Assembly (NCBI GenBank): GCA_947587615.1
Contig: CANPYC010000003.1
Location: 27,690 to 91,689, forward strand
Reading direction: 5' to 3'
Source of the DNA: Candidatus Gastranaerophilales bacterium
GTDB taxonomy: Bacteria; Cyanobacteriota; Vampirovibrionia; Gastranaerophilales; Gastranaerophilaceae
DNA length: 64,000 nucleotides
Shown here: positions 1 to 8,649 of the stretch, one piece after another
Layout: each line of letters opens with the position of its first letter
How positions within the stretch are numbered: the first letter of the stretch is position 1
Translations under genes and position numbers: made by a program
The notes under the pieces: model-generated
The model's input: only the letters and a program-made list of their open reading frames with translations
The model's database searches: none
What the model was told of the DNA's origin: nothing

Positions 1-1
1 A

Positions 2-1018
2 AGTCAAATTAAAGTTGAAGTACATAAACCCGTCACAATCAGACTCAGCAAAGATTTTGTCGAAAATTTCTTAACAATAACTCTCGATAGCCGCATATCC
101 AATTTTAGCTTAACAAAGCTGACGGGGCTTGAAATAAAAATATTAAACAATTTTTGTGAATTTCTCTATAAAAGGATAAAAGAAGTTTTAATTTCCCCTC
201 GTGATGTTAAAATTAGCGAAAGAAGCGAAAAAAATATCAATTTTCTGTTTTATTTATCGCTTGATAATACCTGCTGTTCGCAATTAATGCTGACAATTCC
301 TCAAGACAGAATTAACATGCCCCAAATTAAACCAACCCAAAACTTTAAAGACGAAGACTTTTTAACTTCGTCAACGCAGGTAAGAATAAAAGCGGGAAGC
401 TCAAAAATTACCCTGAACGACTTAAAAAATCTTTCAAGCGATGATATCGTGCTTTTAGAGTCAAGCGATATTACAAAATTAACTTTAATATCGGGAAATT
501 TAGAAAAAAGATTTAATGTTAAAGTAAATCCTGCTTTAGTTTTAAAGCTTGATAATGAAGATAATCAGGACAACGGTGAAACTTATAATGAGGTAGCAAT
601 GGAAAAAAACCTTTGGGATGATATACAAATTGAAGTAAATGCTGAATTTGAAAAAGTAAAAATGACAATAGGAGAGCTGAAACAGATAACTCAAGGTCAG
701 GTTGTTGACTTAGGCTCTGTTTTTAATAATGAAATTTCACTTTATGTTGAAGAAAAAAAGGTCGCAAAAGGCGAGCTGATAATAATTAATGACAGGTATG
801 CCGTAAGGTTGAATGAGGTTTTAAGCTCCAATAAACCGCAAATTCAACCTAAAGTCCAAACTCCGCCAAAGGCTCAAGTGCCCCCGCCTGCTCAAGCAAG
901 ACCGGCGCAATCAAGACCTCCTCAACCTAAACAGGCGCCGCCTGCCCAAAAACCTCAGCCAAAACCTCAAAAGGCAAATGAGGATGAAGAATTTGACTAT
1001 TCGGATTTTGAAAAATAG
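2..1018 (+). CDS. SctQ/FliM-FliN-like C-ring protein with two SpoA domains (5' partial)
   Basis: The reading frame is open from base 2, so the gene begins upstream of the window; an ATG at 287 is internal. The visible 338 residues contain an N-terminal alpha/beta region (1-115). A first SpoA-like domain (about 122-186) and a second (about 206-277, with the TIGELKQITQGQVVDLG stretch) follow. The tail (280-325) is rich in Pro and Gln, and the end is acidic. SpoA domains build the cytoplasmic ring of flagella and type III secretion systems. Two SpoA domains in one chain is the SctQ arrangement; flagellar FliM and FliN usually carry one each. It heads an operon with FliO/P/Q/R-like genes, 11 bp upstream of the FliO-like gene. 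A FliM-FliN fusion is the alternative. The family is confident, the flagellar versus injectisome assignment is not. Confidence 0.8.
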   Translation, partial: SQIKVEVHKPVTIRLSKDFVENFLTITLDSRISNFSLTKLTGLEIKILNNFCEFLYKRIKEVLISPRDVKISERSEKNINFLFYLSLDNTCCSQLMLTIPQDRINMPQIKPTQNFKDEDFLTSSTQVRIKAGSSKITLNDLKNLSSDDIVLLESSDITKLTLISGNLEKRFNVKVNPALVLKLDNEDNQDNGETYNEVAMEKNLWDDIQIEVNAEFEKVKMTIGELKQITQGQVVDLGSVFNNEISLYVEEKKVAKGELIIINDRYAVRLNEVLSSNKPQIQPKVQTPPKAQVPPPAQARPAQSRPPQPKQAPPAQKPQPKPQKANEDEEFDYSDFEK

Positions 1019-1029
1019 AGGAAAATAAA

Positions 1030-1548
1030 ATGATAACATACATTAGCGCATTTATATTTTATACCTTTGCAATGGTTGGAATTATCCTTGTCGGCTTTAT
1101 TATTTACAAAAAAGTAATGTCAACAACAAAAAGCGAAAACAAAGGATTAATTAAAATTATAGATTGTACTACGATTGGCCCGAAAAAAAATCTTCTTGTC
1201 GTAAAAATTAAAAATGAAAAATTTTTAATTGCTTCCGGAGCTGAACACACAACGTTTTTATCAAAATTAAATTACGAAGAACAAAATAATATTCAGATAC
1301 CAAGACAGCGAGAGCGGCAAAATAATCAACAACAAGAAGAAACGGATTATGAACAGCAAGAAAGACTTGCCGCTCAACGTGCGCAGCTTGAGCAAATTAA
1401 AATGGCAAAATTAAATAAAATTAGAAATCAATTTAAACAACTGTATAATCAGGATGAAATTCAACAAACACCGCAAAGAAAAGCGATAGTAAGGAAACTT
1501 TTAAAAGATTTGGATAATACTACAAGCTCACAAGGGGGCAGGTTTTAA
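1030..1548 (+). CDS. fliO: FliO-like export apparatus assembly protein
   Basis: A 172-residue protein with one N-terminal membrane segment (about residues 5-27). A small beta-rich cytoplasmic domain follows, containing the FliO-like pattern IDCTTIGPKKNLLVVKI and then KFLIASGAEHTTFL. The C-terminal half is Gln/Glu/Arg-rich and likely disordered or coiled coil. In flagella FliO is a chaperone for assembly of the FliP pore; dedicated injectisomes normally lack it. Its stop overlaps the start of the FliP-like gene (TAATG), as expected for translational coupling. FliO is poorly conserved, so the call rests on topology, the short motif and position just before fliP. Confidence 0.72.
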   Translation: MITYISAFIFYTFAMVGIILVGFIIYKKVMSTTKSENKGLIKIIDCTTIGPKKNLLVVKIKNEKFLIASGAEHTTFLSKLNYEEQNNIQIPRQRERQNNQQQEETDYEQQERLAAQRAQLEQIKMAKLNKIRNQFKQLYNQDEIQQTPQRKAIVRKLLKDLDNTTSSQGGRF

Positions 1549-2189
1549 TGGACAATTTATTAAAAGATATTAACCCTGTAATTCAATTGCTGGTTGCAAT
1601 GGCGGCATTCTCCCTTTTGCCTTTTGTCTTTGTTTCAATGACACCTTTTCTAAGATTTGCAATTGTATTTTCAATGTTGAAAACAGCGCTTGGGACAAAT
1701 TCAGTACCTCCCGTTATTACTTTAATAGGCTTGTCGTTAATTTTAACGGTTTATACAATGGCTCCGGTTTTTGATAAGATGTATCAGGAGTATCAAATTC
1801 CTTATCAAAAAACTCATAATGTTGTAGTTGCGCTGGATGCAAGTTCAAAACCTTTAAAAGAATATATGTTAAAGCAGACAAGGCAGAGTGATTTAGCGTT
1901 TTTTGTCGAAAAAACAAGAAAAATTCCCCCTCAAACACCTGATGAATTAACTTTGTGGGAAGTAGCACCCGCCTATATAATTTCTGAATTAAAAACATCT
2001 TTTGAAATCGGCTTTATAATTTATGTTCCTTTTATTGTTCTTGATTTGGTTGTTGCAAATGTACTTTTGGCGCTCGGGATGTTTATGCTGTCTCCTCAAA
2101 TTGTTTCAACACCTTTCAAATTGTTGATTTTTATTGCGGTTGACGGTTGGAGTTTAATTGTAAAAGGTCTTGTGGAGAGTTTTAGTTAA
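1548..2189 (+). CDS. fliP: FliP/SctR-family export pore protein
   Basis: A 213-residue membrane protein and core subunit of the type III export gate. Family motifs are visible: LGTNSVPPVITLIGLSLIL and TVYTMAPV near residues 48-75, the ELKTSFEIGFIIYVPF helix, DLVVANVLLALGMFMLSP, and PFKLLIFIAVDGWSLIVKGL at the C-terminus. There is no cleavable signal peptide and the length is closer to SctR (about 215) than to signal-bearing FliP (about 245). The ANxLLALGMxMxSP string also resembles SctR. A FliO-like neighbour points the other way. The start overlaps the upstream stop, and its own stop overlaps the fliQ-like start (TAATG at 2187-2191). Confidence 0.9.
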   Translation: MDNLLKDINPVIQLLVAMAAFSLLPFVFVSMTPFLRFAIVFSMLKTALGTNSVPPVITLIGLSLILTVYTMAPVFDKMYQEYQIPYQKTHNVVVALDASSKPLKEYMLKQTRQSDLAFFVEKTRKIPPQTPDELTLWEVAPAYIISELKTSFEIGFIIYVPFIVLDLVVANVLLALGMFMLSPQIVSTPFKLLIFIAVDGWSLIVKGLVESFS

Positions 2190-2680
2190 TGGAAACTTTA
2201 GTAGAATATCTTGCAAAAGGTTTTATGGTAATGCTTTCGATTAGTATGCCCTGCGTACTTATGGCGGCACTTGTGGGTCTTGTTGTCGGAATTTTGCAAG
2301 CCGTTACTCAGGTTCAAGAGCAAACAATTGCCGCTGCTCCTAAGATTGTTATAGTTTTTTTAACAATAGTAATTCTGGGAGGCTACTTTATAAAAGTTCT
2401 GACAAACTATATCCTTGAAGGGGTGCATATTGCTTTTGAGATTGTTCCAAAGAATGATACTTTTGTTCTTCCTTCAGATTATTACAGATATACCCGCCCT
2501 TTTGACGCTGAAATGCAAGACAGATTGAGATATGACAGGTCGTTAAACAAAGCTCTTTTAAATCAGGGTAAAATTCCATGGGATAAAAAAGCTACAAAGC
2601 ATTCTGTTTATGTTAAATCAAAGCAATCTGCGGCTCAAGAAGCAAACTTTATAGAAAAAAGAAAGATTAATCAAAGGTAA
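2189..2680 (+). CDS. fliQ: FliQ/SctS-family export protein with long C-terminal extension
   Basis: Residues 1-85 match the two-helix FliQ/SctS subunit that packs around the FliP/SctR pore, including LVVGILQAVTQVQEQTI followed by APKIVIVF. Family members are usually about 85-90 residues, but this one is 163. The extra 75 residues (VPKNDTFVLPSDYYRYTRPF onward) are hydrophilic and rich in Tyr, Asp, Lys and Gln, with no membrane segment. They are not a downstream gene read through, because the frame continues without a stop and the next gene starts 6 bp after this stop. The role of the extension is unknown. Confidence 0.88.
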   Translation: METLVEYLAKGFMVMLSISMPCVLMAALVGLVVGILQAVTQVQEQTIAAAPKIVIVFLTIVILGGYFIKVLTNYILEGVHIAFEIVPKNDTFVLPSDYYRYTRPFDAEMQDRLRYDRSLNKALLNQGKIPWDKKATKHSVYVKSKQSAAQEANFIEKRKINQR

Positions 2681-2685
2681 AAATA

Positions 2686-3465
2686 TTGGATGAAATTTTA
2701 AAACAATTTGCAACACTCTTTCCTGAGCTGAATAACGCTCTTGGCGCAGGTATTATGATTTTTTTGCGTCTGGTGGGCTTGATGAGGCTTGCCCCTGTTT
2801 TATCAAAGAGTGAAATTCCTTCCATAGTTAAAATTTCAATAGCTTTAATTTGTACCGTTATTTTAATGGGAGTGATAAAACCTCAAGCGCCGCCTGCTAA
2901 TACACCCATATATCTTTGTATGTTTTTAAATTTCTTTTTTGGAATGATTATTGGTTTTGTTGCGAACTGTATTCTTGCAACCATCTTAGCTGGTGGTGAT
3001 ATGATAAATAATCAAATGGGTTTATCTTCTGCTATGATTATGGATCCCAGTACAAGAAGCCAAGTAAGCGTTATGGCAAATTATTTTTCAACTTTGGCTC
3101 TTTTAATCTTTATTTATTCGGGCGGAATATATTGGCTTTTTAATGCACTTATAAAAAGTTTTACGCTGTTACCTATGTATAGTGTTGATTTTCATTTTGA
3201 AAAATTTGTAAATATTCAATATTTAAGCGATGTAACCGCTAATATTCTCTTTACGGGTCTGCATATTGCAAGTCCTGTTTTGCTTGCTACAATGGGGCAG
3301 GATATAATTCTTGGTATAATTTCCAAAACAGCGCCTCAAGTTAATGTTTTTTCTCTCAGCTTTTTATTCAAACCCGTTATGGGAGCTTTTATTTTAATTG
3401 TAATTCTTCCTGGTTTGATTAATGTAATCACTGACTATCTGGTTTCTTTTGCGAGCATTTTTTAA
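2686..3465 (+). CDS. fliR: FliR/SctT-family export protein
   Basis: A 259-residue polytopic membrane protein and third subunit of the FliP-FliQ-FliR export gate. Family features are the N-terminal FLRLVGLMRLAPVLS helix, GGDMINNQMGLSSAMIMDPS in the middle (residues 100-125), and IASPVLLATMGQDIILGI followed by APQVNVFSLSF near the C-terminus. Translation appears to start with TTG at 2686, because the only nearby ATG (2690) reads straight into a stop. It is last in the operon. Its final 72 bp overlap the 3' end of bioY on the other strand. FlhA/FlhB-like partners are not in the window. Confidence 0.9.
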   Translation: MDEILKQFATLFPELNNALGAGIMIFLRLVGLMRLAPVLSKSEIPSIVKISIALICTVILMGVIKPQAPPANTPIYLCMFLNFFFGMIIGFVANCILATILAGGDMINNQMGLSSAMIMDPSTRSQVSVMANYFSTLALLIFIYSGGIYWLFNALIKSFTLLPMYSVDFHFEKFVNIQYLSDVTANILFTGLHIASPVLLATMGQDIILGIISKTAPQVNVFSLSFLFKPVMGAFILIVILPGLINVITDYLVSFASIF

Positions 3466-4167
3466 TCTGTTCTTATTATCTGCTTTTGGCTTCATGCAAA
3501 CCCAAAACAGATTTTTAATATAAGGTGCGACTGTAACCGTAGCTAAAGAAATTATAATATCATAGATAAATTTAGAGCCTGAAACGGTACTTACAATCGG
3601 AAAAATTAAATTGAAGTTAATTACTTTAAACATTGCAAGAAATATGCAATAAAAAAAACCGCAGATATGAATTGCTAAAACACCGAACAATGCGCCTAAA
3701 CATCTTGTTTTAAAACACATGTTAATTTTAAAAATCGTACCCGAGATTAAAATTGCAAACGCAAAACCGAGCAAATACCCAAAAAGATAGTTATGTACAT
3801 ATCCCAGTCCGCCGCCAAAAACAAAAACGGGCCAAACAAAAAAGCCGATTATTAAATAAGCTATCAACAATAAAAATGAATAACCCTTCCCTAAAATATA
3901 TATTATTAAAATCATAACGGGAATTTGAGGATTATAAAGAATGGTTTTTGTATAACTCACTAAACCTTCGTCAGTCGTTATTTTTAGCCAAGGGTGAGAA
4001 ATTGGAATTTGAGAAAAAGTTGCAATCAAAAAAATAACAAAACAAAATGCGCATACTACAAGAGCGCCAATGCTTAAAGGTACATTTTCGCCCCTGTGAA
4101 TATATTGCAAGAATATATCTCTATATCTTTTGTTTATTTTAAATTTATTGATTATGGTTTTTAACAT
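3394..4167 (-). CDS. bioY: BioY-family biotin transporter (ECF S component)
   Basis: A 257-residue membrane protein with about six helices. The VFGGGLGYVHNYLFGYLLGF segment (around residues 115-135) is the characteristic BioY glycine-rich region used in substrate binding. BioY takes up biotin, alone or with an ECF energising module; no EcfA/EcfT genes are nearby. The first 45 residues form a basic cytoplasmic leader, and the last 30 form a basic tail encoded across the end of fliR. The start overlaps the upstream nitroreductase stop by 7 bp, so the two form an operon. No biotin genes are adjacent. Confidence 0.85.
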   Translation of the reverse strand: MLKTIINKFKINKRYRDIFLQYIHRGENVPLSIGALVVCAFCFVIFLIATFSQIPISHPWLKITTDEGLVSYTKTILYNPQIPVMILIIYILGKGYSFLLLIAYLIIGFFVWPVFVFGGGLGYVHNYLFGYLLGFAFAILISGTIFKINMCFKTRCLGALFGVLAIHICGFFYCIFLAMFKVINFNLIFPIVSTVSGSKFIYDIIISLATVTVAPYIKNLFWVCMKPKADNKNRLKNARKRNQIVSDYINQTRKNYN

Positions 4168-4835
4168 TCAAATTTGTTGCCTATTGATTCAAAATGTACA
4201 ACATCATCAAAGTCTTTTCTGATTTTATTTTCTAACTGTGTGGTTTCTTTATTATAACCCAAAGTTATAATTGTAATCAAAGTTTGTCCGTTTGTTAAAT
4301 TTAAAGTTTTGTTAACTTCTTTAATTAACTCACTTACCGCACCATTCGGGGCATTTGTTGTGGCTTCGTTAGAAATTGCACCGACTATACAAGAATCAAT
4401 ACCAAGCTCTTTTGCTTCAAGCATCATATAAGAAATTGCATACGTAACCTGTTCAACAGAGCGCAGCAATACTTTATCATCTCCTAAAATCTTGGGATAA
4501 AATATCGGCATGGTAAGTATTTTTTCAATACCTTTTTCTCCAATACCGCACGAAGCAAGTGTTTTAGAAAACTCTTCTTTATTCCAAGCGTTTTTATCTG
4601 CTATGCAGACTATTAAAGCATTAGCATTTTTAACATGGGGCTGATTAAGCGCCAATTTTGACAACAGCTCTTTAGTTTCTTTCTTTTTTACGAGAATAAA
4701 TTTCCATGGCTGGCTATTCATCCAAGAAGGGGCAAGATATCCCGCAAGTAAAATCTTTTTTAAATCATCGTTAGGTATATCTTTTTGTAAATATTCTCTT
4801 GTGCTTTGTCTTGTTTTAATTAAATCAAGCAGCAT
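4161..4835 (-). CDS. Nitroreductase-family FMN oxidoreductase
   Basis: A 224-residue protein of the nitroreductase (NfsB/FRase-like) fold. The N-terminus shows the family FMN-binding start IKTRQSTREYLQKDIP, then LLAGYLAPSWMNSQPWKFIL. The C-terminal half has MLEAKELGIDSCIVGAI, the usual helix and strand near the flavin. Members reduce nitro compounds, quinones or other acceptors with NAD(P)H. The physiological substrate cannot be told from sequence. The start has a strong ribosome-binding site (AGGAG) just upstream, and its stop overlaps the bioY start. Confidence 0.88.
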   Translation of the reverse strand: MLLDLIKTRQSTREYLQKDIPNDDLKKILLAGYLAPSWMNSQPWKFILVKKKETKELLSKLALNQPHVKNANALIVCIADKNAWNKEEFSKTLASCGIGEKGIEKILTMPIFYPKILGDDKVLLRSVEQVTYAISYMMLEAKELGIDSCIVGAISNEATTNAPNGAVSELIKEVNKTLNLTNGQTLITIITLGYNKETTQLENKIRKDFDDVVHFESIGNKFEC

Positions 4836-4934
4836 GTTTTTCTCCTCAATTTTTTATAATTATACTATCATTTATGTTTATATTTATCATCAAAATTGAG
4901 TAAAAAAATAATTTTATATTAAAAAATGTTCTAA

Positions 4935-5585
4935 TTATATATTAAAATCAAGCTCTGAAATTGCTTTTTTAATGTCATTTGCGCTATAAATATAATTACC
5001 CGCAACGAGCGAATTTGCGCCTTTTTCTATACAGAGCTTTGCGGTTTTATCGTTAATTCCGCCATCAACTTGAATTATTACATCCTTATTTAGCGCCCTG
5101 ATTTGAGAAATTTTATTTGTGCACTCTTCAATAAATTTTTGTCCTCCAAACCCCGGTTCAACGCTCATAACAAGAATTAAATCAACTAAATTAATATATT
5201 GCTTAATTTCATCAACCGATGTTTTTGGTTTAATTGATAAACCCGCCATTTTATTAAAAGATTTGATTTTTTCAATTGTTTCAATAACTCTATCTCGACA
5301 AGCTTCATAATGAAACGTTATAAGGTCGCTTCCTGCGCTAATAAAAGGTTCAACATAATTTATCGGGTTTTCTATCATCAAATGAGTATCTAAAAAAAGC
5401 TTGGTAACTTTTCTGATTGACTTAACAACAGGTACCCCGATTGAAATATTTGGAACAAAATGCCCGTCCATAACGTCAATATGAAGCCAAGGCGCATAAG
5501 GCTCAACTTTTTTAATATCCGCTTCAAGATTAGCAAAATCGGCACTTAAAATTGAAGGAGAGATTATAATTTTTTTCTTTTCCAT
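4935..5585 (-). CDS. rpe: Ribulose-phosphate 3-epimerase
   Basis: A 216-residue TIM-barrel enzyme that interconverts ribulose 5-phosphate and xylulose 5-phosphate in the pentose phosphate pathway. Visible signatures are SPSILSADF (residues 9-17), HIDVMDGHFVPN with metal ligands His35 and Asp37, DTHLMIENP with His68, and VMSVEPGFGGQ and IQVDGGIND carrying the second catalytic Asp. The length is typical. It lies 9 bp downstream of rnc in a minus-strand block running from pyrH. Confidence 0.96.
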   Translation of the reverse strand: MEKKKIIISPSILSADFANLEADIKKVEPYAPWLHIDVMDGHFVPNISIGVPVVKSIRKVTKLFLDTHLMIENPINYVEPFISAGSDLITFHYEACRDRVIETIEKIKSFNKMAGLSIKPKTSVDEIKQYINLVDLILVMSVEPGFGGQKFIEECTNKISQIRALNKDVIIQVDGGINDKTAKLCIEKGANSLVAGNYIYSANDIKKAISELDFNI

Positions 5586-5594
5586 CTTTTATTC

Positions 5595-6332
5595 TTATTC
5601 CTTTAAACCCAAATTTAAAAGCGCACTTTCAGCGGCATTTTGCTGTGCTTTTTTAATGCTGTTTGCAAAACCATGCCCGATTATCTTTTTTTGATAAATT
5701 ACTTCAACAAAAAACGTTTTTTTATGCTCCGCACCCGTTTCTTTTGTCAAACGATATTCGGGAAGCTCTTTACTTCTGGCTTGGGTGTATTCTTGCAAAA
5801 TTGCTTTAGGATTAAGTTCATTAATTTTTTTATCAATTGATAAAATATCATCAATAAAGTTTTCTTCAAGAAAACTTTTTACTTTTTTATAACCGTTTTC
5901 CCTGTATTGAATGAATATTGCACCAAGTAAAGCTTCAAATGAACATGCCAGAATTGACTCTTTTTGCGCTCCACCTTGTTTTTTTTCGTTTTTCCCTAAA
6001 ACGATTAATTCTTCAAAGCCGAGCTGTTTTGCGTATTCAAAAATGTTTCTATCTGAAACTATTTCTGCTCTTGTTTTTGTCAGCTCTCCTTCCGTATAAT
6101 CTTTAAAATGATTATATAAAAAATCACTAACAGTAAGCTTTAAAACAGCGTCGCCATAAAACTCAAGTTTTTCATAGGATAGCGCTATATCAAGATTATT
6201 TTCTCTAATAAAAGATGAATGAATAAATGCCTGATTTAAAAGCTCAATATCCGAAAAATGAATATTATATTTTTGCTGAAATTCTTCTAGTTGGTTTTTT
6301 CTTTCTTGCGTAATTTCAATAAAAGACGACAT
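5595..6332 (-). CDS. rnc: Ribonuclease III
   Basis: A 245-residue double-strand-specific endoribonuclease used in rRNA and mRNA processing. The catalytic domain carries the signature YEKLEFYGDAVLKLTVSDFL (around residues 49-68) and the second acidic cluster SFEALLGAIF. A double-stranded RNA-binding domain occupies about 172-245 (NPKAILQEYTQ through KKAQQNAAESALLNLG). An AAAGG ribosome-binding site precedes the ATG. It sits between cdsA (17 bp upstream) and rpe (9 bp downstream). Confidence 0.96.
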   Translation of the reverse strand: MSSFIEITQERKNQLEEFQQKYNIHFSDIELLNQAFIHSSFIRENNLDIALSYEKLEFYGDAVLKLTVSDFLYNHFKDYTEGELTKTRAEIVSDRNIFEYAKQLGFEELIVLGKNEKKQGGAQKESILACSFEALLGAIFIQYRENGYKKVKSFLEENFIDDILSIDKKINELNPKAILQEYTQARSKELPEYRLTKETGAEHKKTFFVEVIYQKKIIGHGFANSIKKAQQNAAESALLNLGLKE

Positions 6333-6349
6333 TTTAAATACCTTTTAAT

Positions 6350-7249
6350 CTAAAATAAACCGTTTAAGTAGCTGAAAAATTTTATAAATAAATTATTCCC
6401 TTGCGTGAAGTACATAAAATAGTAATATGCAACGGGAATTGCAAAAATATACCCGTCAAACCTGTCCAGCATACCGCCATGCCCGGGTAGAATGTCGCTT
6501 GAGTCCTTAACCCCCGCATCTCTTTTAATTAATGACTCGGATAAATCTCCAAGCTGTGCTGATAGAGTTATGATTAAACCCCCGATAATCGCTTGGCACA
6601 AGCTAAGCTCCGTATAAAAAACCCCAAGACATGAAACTAAAACAGCACAAATCCCCCCGCCAAGAGCTCCTTCAATTGTTTTTTTAGGGCTTATTACTTC
6701 TGCAAGCTTATGTTTTCCAAACCTTACTCCAAAGTAATATGCGCCAATATCTGTTATTGCAACGGCAACAAAAACAAACATCAAAAGAAAAAGCCCTTGT
6801 GAAATTAAAAATTCAAAAGCGCCGACTCTGCTAAGACCAATTTGCCTTAAAAGAAGAATATGACAGGGAAGCCAGCCGCAATAAAGTGCGCCTAAAGTCG
6901 TTGTTGCAACATTAACAATATAGGGTTGTCTTCCTCTAAATAAAACAATTAAAAAAGAAGCCATAATTGTTAAAGTGAGCATTGAAGGCACCATATCAAA
7001 TTTATGGAAAAAAGTTAAAGTTGCAAATACAATATCGGAAAAAAGAATAATTGATAAACTCGGGTGAAATCCTTTATATCTTAATATTTTAACAAATTCT
7101 TTAGAACAGAGCGCAATTATTATTACAAGCATGATATATAAAGGTAGCGCCCCTAAAATTATTGCTATAATTGATATTAAAGAGATAATAACCCCTGTTA
7201 CCACTCTTAAAAACTTATTCTTTTTTGCCGATATTTCTTCCTGACTCAA
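6350..7249 (-). CDS. cdsA: Phosphatidate cytidylyltransferase
   Basis: A 299-residue integral membrane enzyme that makes CDP-diacylglycerol from phosphatidate and CTP. The C-terminal signature is intact: SLIKRDAGVKDSSDILPGHG followed by GMLDRFDG. SPKKTIEGALGGG lies upstream of it, around residue 190. At least seven hydrophobic helices are visible. It is 2 bp downstream of frr. The pyrH-frr-cdsA order is the common bacterial one, but the usual uppS gene between frr and cdsA is absent here. Confidence 0.95.
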   Translation of the reverse strand: MSQEEISAKKNKFLRVVTGVIISLISIIAIILGALPLYIMLVIIIALCSKEFVKILRYKGFHPSLSIILFSDIVFATLTFFHKFDMVPSMLTLTIMASFLIVLFRGRQPYIVNVATTTLGALYCGWLPCHILLLRQIGLSRVGAFEFLISQGLFLLMFVFVAVAITDIGAYYFGVRFGKHKLAEVISPKKTIEGALGGGICAVLVSCLGVFYTELSLCQAIIGGLIITLSAQLGDLSESLIKRDAGVKDSSDILPGHGGMLDRFDGYIFAIPVAYYYFMYFTQGNNLFIKFFSYLNGLF

Positions 7250-7251
7250 AT

Positions 7252-7812
7252 TTATATCTCCATTACTTCTTTTTCTTTTGAAGAAATTGTTTCATCAACA
7301 ACTTTTATAAATTTATCGGTAATTTTTTGAACCTGATCAACCCCGTCTTTAATAGCGTCCTCGGGCAGATTATCCGACTTTTCAAGTTTTTTAACGGCGT
7401 CTGTTGAGTCTCTTCTAACGTTTCTTATTGCAACTTTTGCTTCTTCACCCATTGCTTTAACGCTTTTTACAATTTCTTTTCTTCTATCTTGAGTTAAAGG
7501 CGGAAAAGCAAGTCTAACAACAATACCATCCGAGTTTGGAGTAATCCCCAGTTCTGCTTTTACAATTGCTTTTTCAATTTCTTTTATAATTGTTTTATCA
7601 AACGGAGTAATAACAAGCGTTGTACCTTCAACAACCGAAACTTGCGCTAATTGGCGAAGTCCCGTGGGCGCTCCGTAGTAATCAACTAAAACTTTATCAA
7701 GTATCATCGGATTTGCTCTACCCGTTCTTACTGCTGAAAGCTCCTTTTTAAGCTGATTTACGCATTTATCCATTTTTTCATTTGTTTGTTTTTTAATTTC
7801 ATCAATTGACAT
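7252..7812 (-). CDS. frr: Ribosome recycling factor
   Basis: A 186-residue protein of the usual RRF length. It splits post-termination ribosomes together with EF-G. Family motifs include LKKELSAVRTGRANPMILDK, VDYYGAPTGLRQLAQVSV, IVVRLAFPPLTQDRRKEIVK and AIRNVRRDSTDAVKKLEK. It sits 24 bp after pyrH and 2 bp before cdsA. Confidence 0.97.
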   Translation of the reverse strand: MSIDEIKKQTNEKMDKCVNQLKKELSAVRTGRANPMILDKVLVDYYGAPTGLRQLAQVSVVEGTTLVITPFDKTIIKEIEKAIVKAELGITPNSDGIVVRLAFPPLTQDRRKEIVKSVKAMGEEAKVAIRNVRRDSTDAVKKLEKSDNLPEDAIKDGVDQVQKITDKFIKVVDETISSKEKEVMEI

Positions 7813-7836
7813 TTTTTATTCTCCTAACATTTTCCC

Positions 7837-8556
7837 TTATTCTACAATTGTTCCGACGTTTTGACCTTCTAAAACTTTCAAGATACTATCTTTTAAATTA
7901 AAGTCAAAAACAATAATCGGAATATTATTTTGCTTGCAAAGTGCGCAGGATGTTAAATCCATAACCTTTAAGCCGTTAACTATAATATCATCATAACTTA
8001 TTTTATCATATTTCTTAGCATTTTTGTCAACTCGAGGATCAGCGCTATACACTCCATCTACTCCATTTTTTGCCATAAGCATAATATCAGCCCCAATTTC
8101 AGCTGCTCGAAGCGCAGCAGCCGTGTCTGTCGTAAAGAAGGGGTTACCCGTTCCCGCTGCAAAAATAACCACTCTTTTCTTTTCAAGATGTCTTATTGCC
8201 CTGAAGCGGATATAGGGTTCTGCTATTTTTTCCATATTTATCGCACTTTGAACCCTGCAATCAACCCCGATTTTTCTTAATTCGCTCTGAAGCGCAATTG
8301 CATTCATAACGGTTGCAAGCATGCCGACATAATCCCCCGAAGCCTGATCCATTCCGAGCTTGGAGGAGCTTTGCATGCCTCTAAATATATTTCCTCCGCC
8401 GACAACAACCGCAATTTGAACTCCTTTATCATAGGCTTTTTTAATCTCCCGACAGATACTTGAAACAGGCACGGGGTCAATTCCAAATTGTTGAGAACCC
8501 AAAAGAGCTTCTCCCGATATCTTTAGAAGAATTTTTTTATAATTTTTTTCTGACAT
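7837..8556 (-). CDS. pyrH: UMP kinase
   Basis: A 239-residue amino-acid-kinase-fold enzyme that phosphorylates UMP to UDP. The N-terminal KILLKISGEALLG, the nucleotide loop VVGGGNIFRGM, RVQSAINME, and FAAGTGNPFFTTDTAAALRA are all present. The start is supported by an AAAGGTG ribosome-binding site. It is first in a minus-strand operon pyrH-frr-cdsA-rnc-rpe. The divergent gene starts 93 bp away. Confidence 0.97.
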   Translation of the reverse strand: MSEKNYKKILLKISGEALLGSQQFGIDPVPVSSICREIKKAYDKGVQIAVVVGGGNIFRGMQSSSKLGMDQASGDYVGMLATVMNAIALQSELRKIGVDCRVQSAINMEKIAEPYIRFRAIRHLEKKRVVIFAAGTGNPFFTTDTAAALRAAEIGADIMLMAKNGVDGVYSADPRVDKNAKKYDKISYDDIIVNGLKVMDLTSCALCKQNNIPIIVFDFNLKDSILKVLEGQNVGTIVE

Positions 8557-8649
8557 TTAACACCTTTTTTCTAATTAAAAAATTTAGCCGAATTAAAAAT
8601 AATATAAATTCATTATACACAAGAATTTTTAATATGTAATAATAAAATC

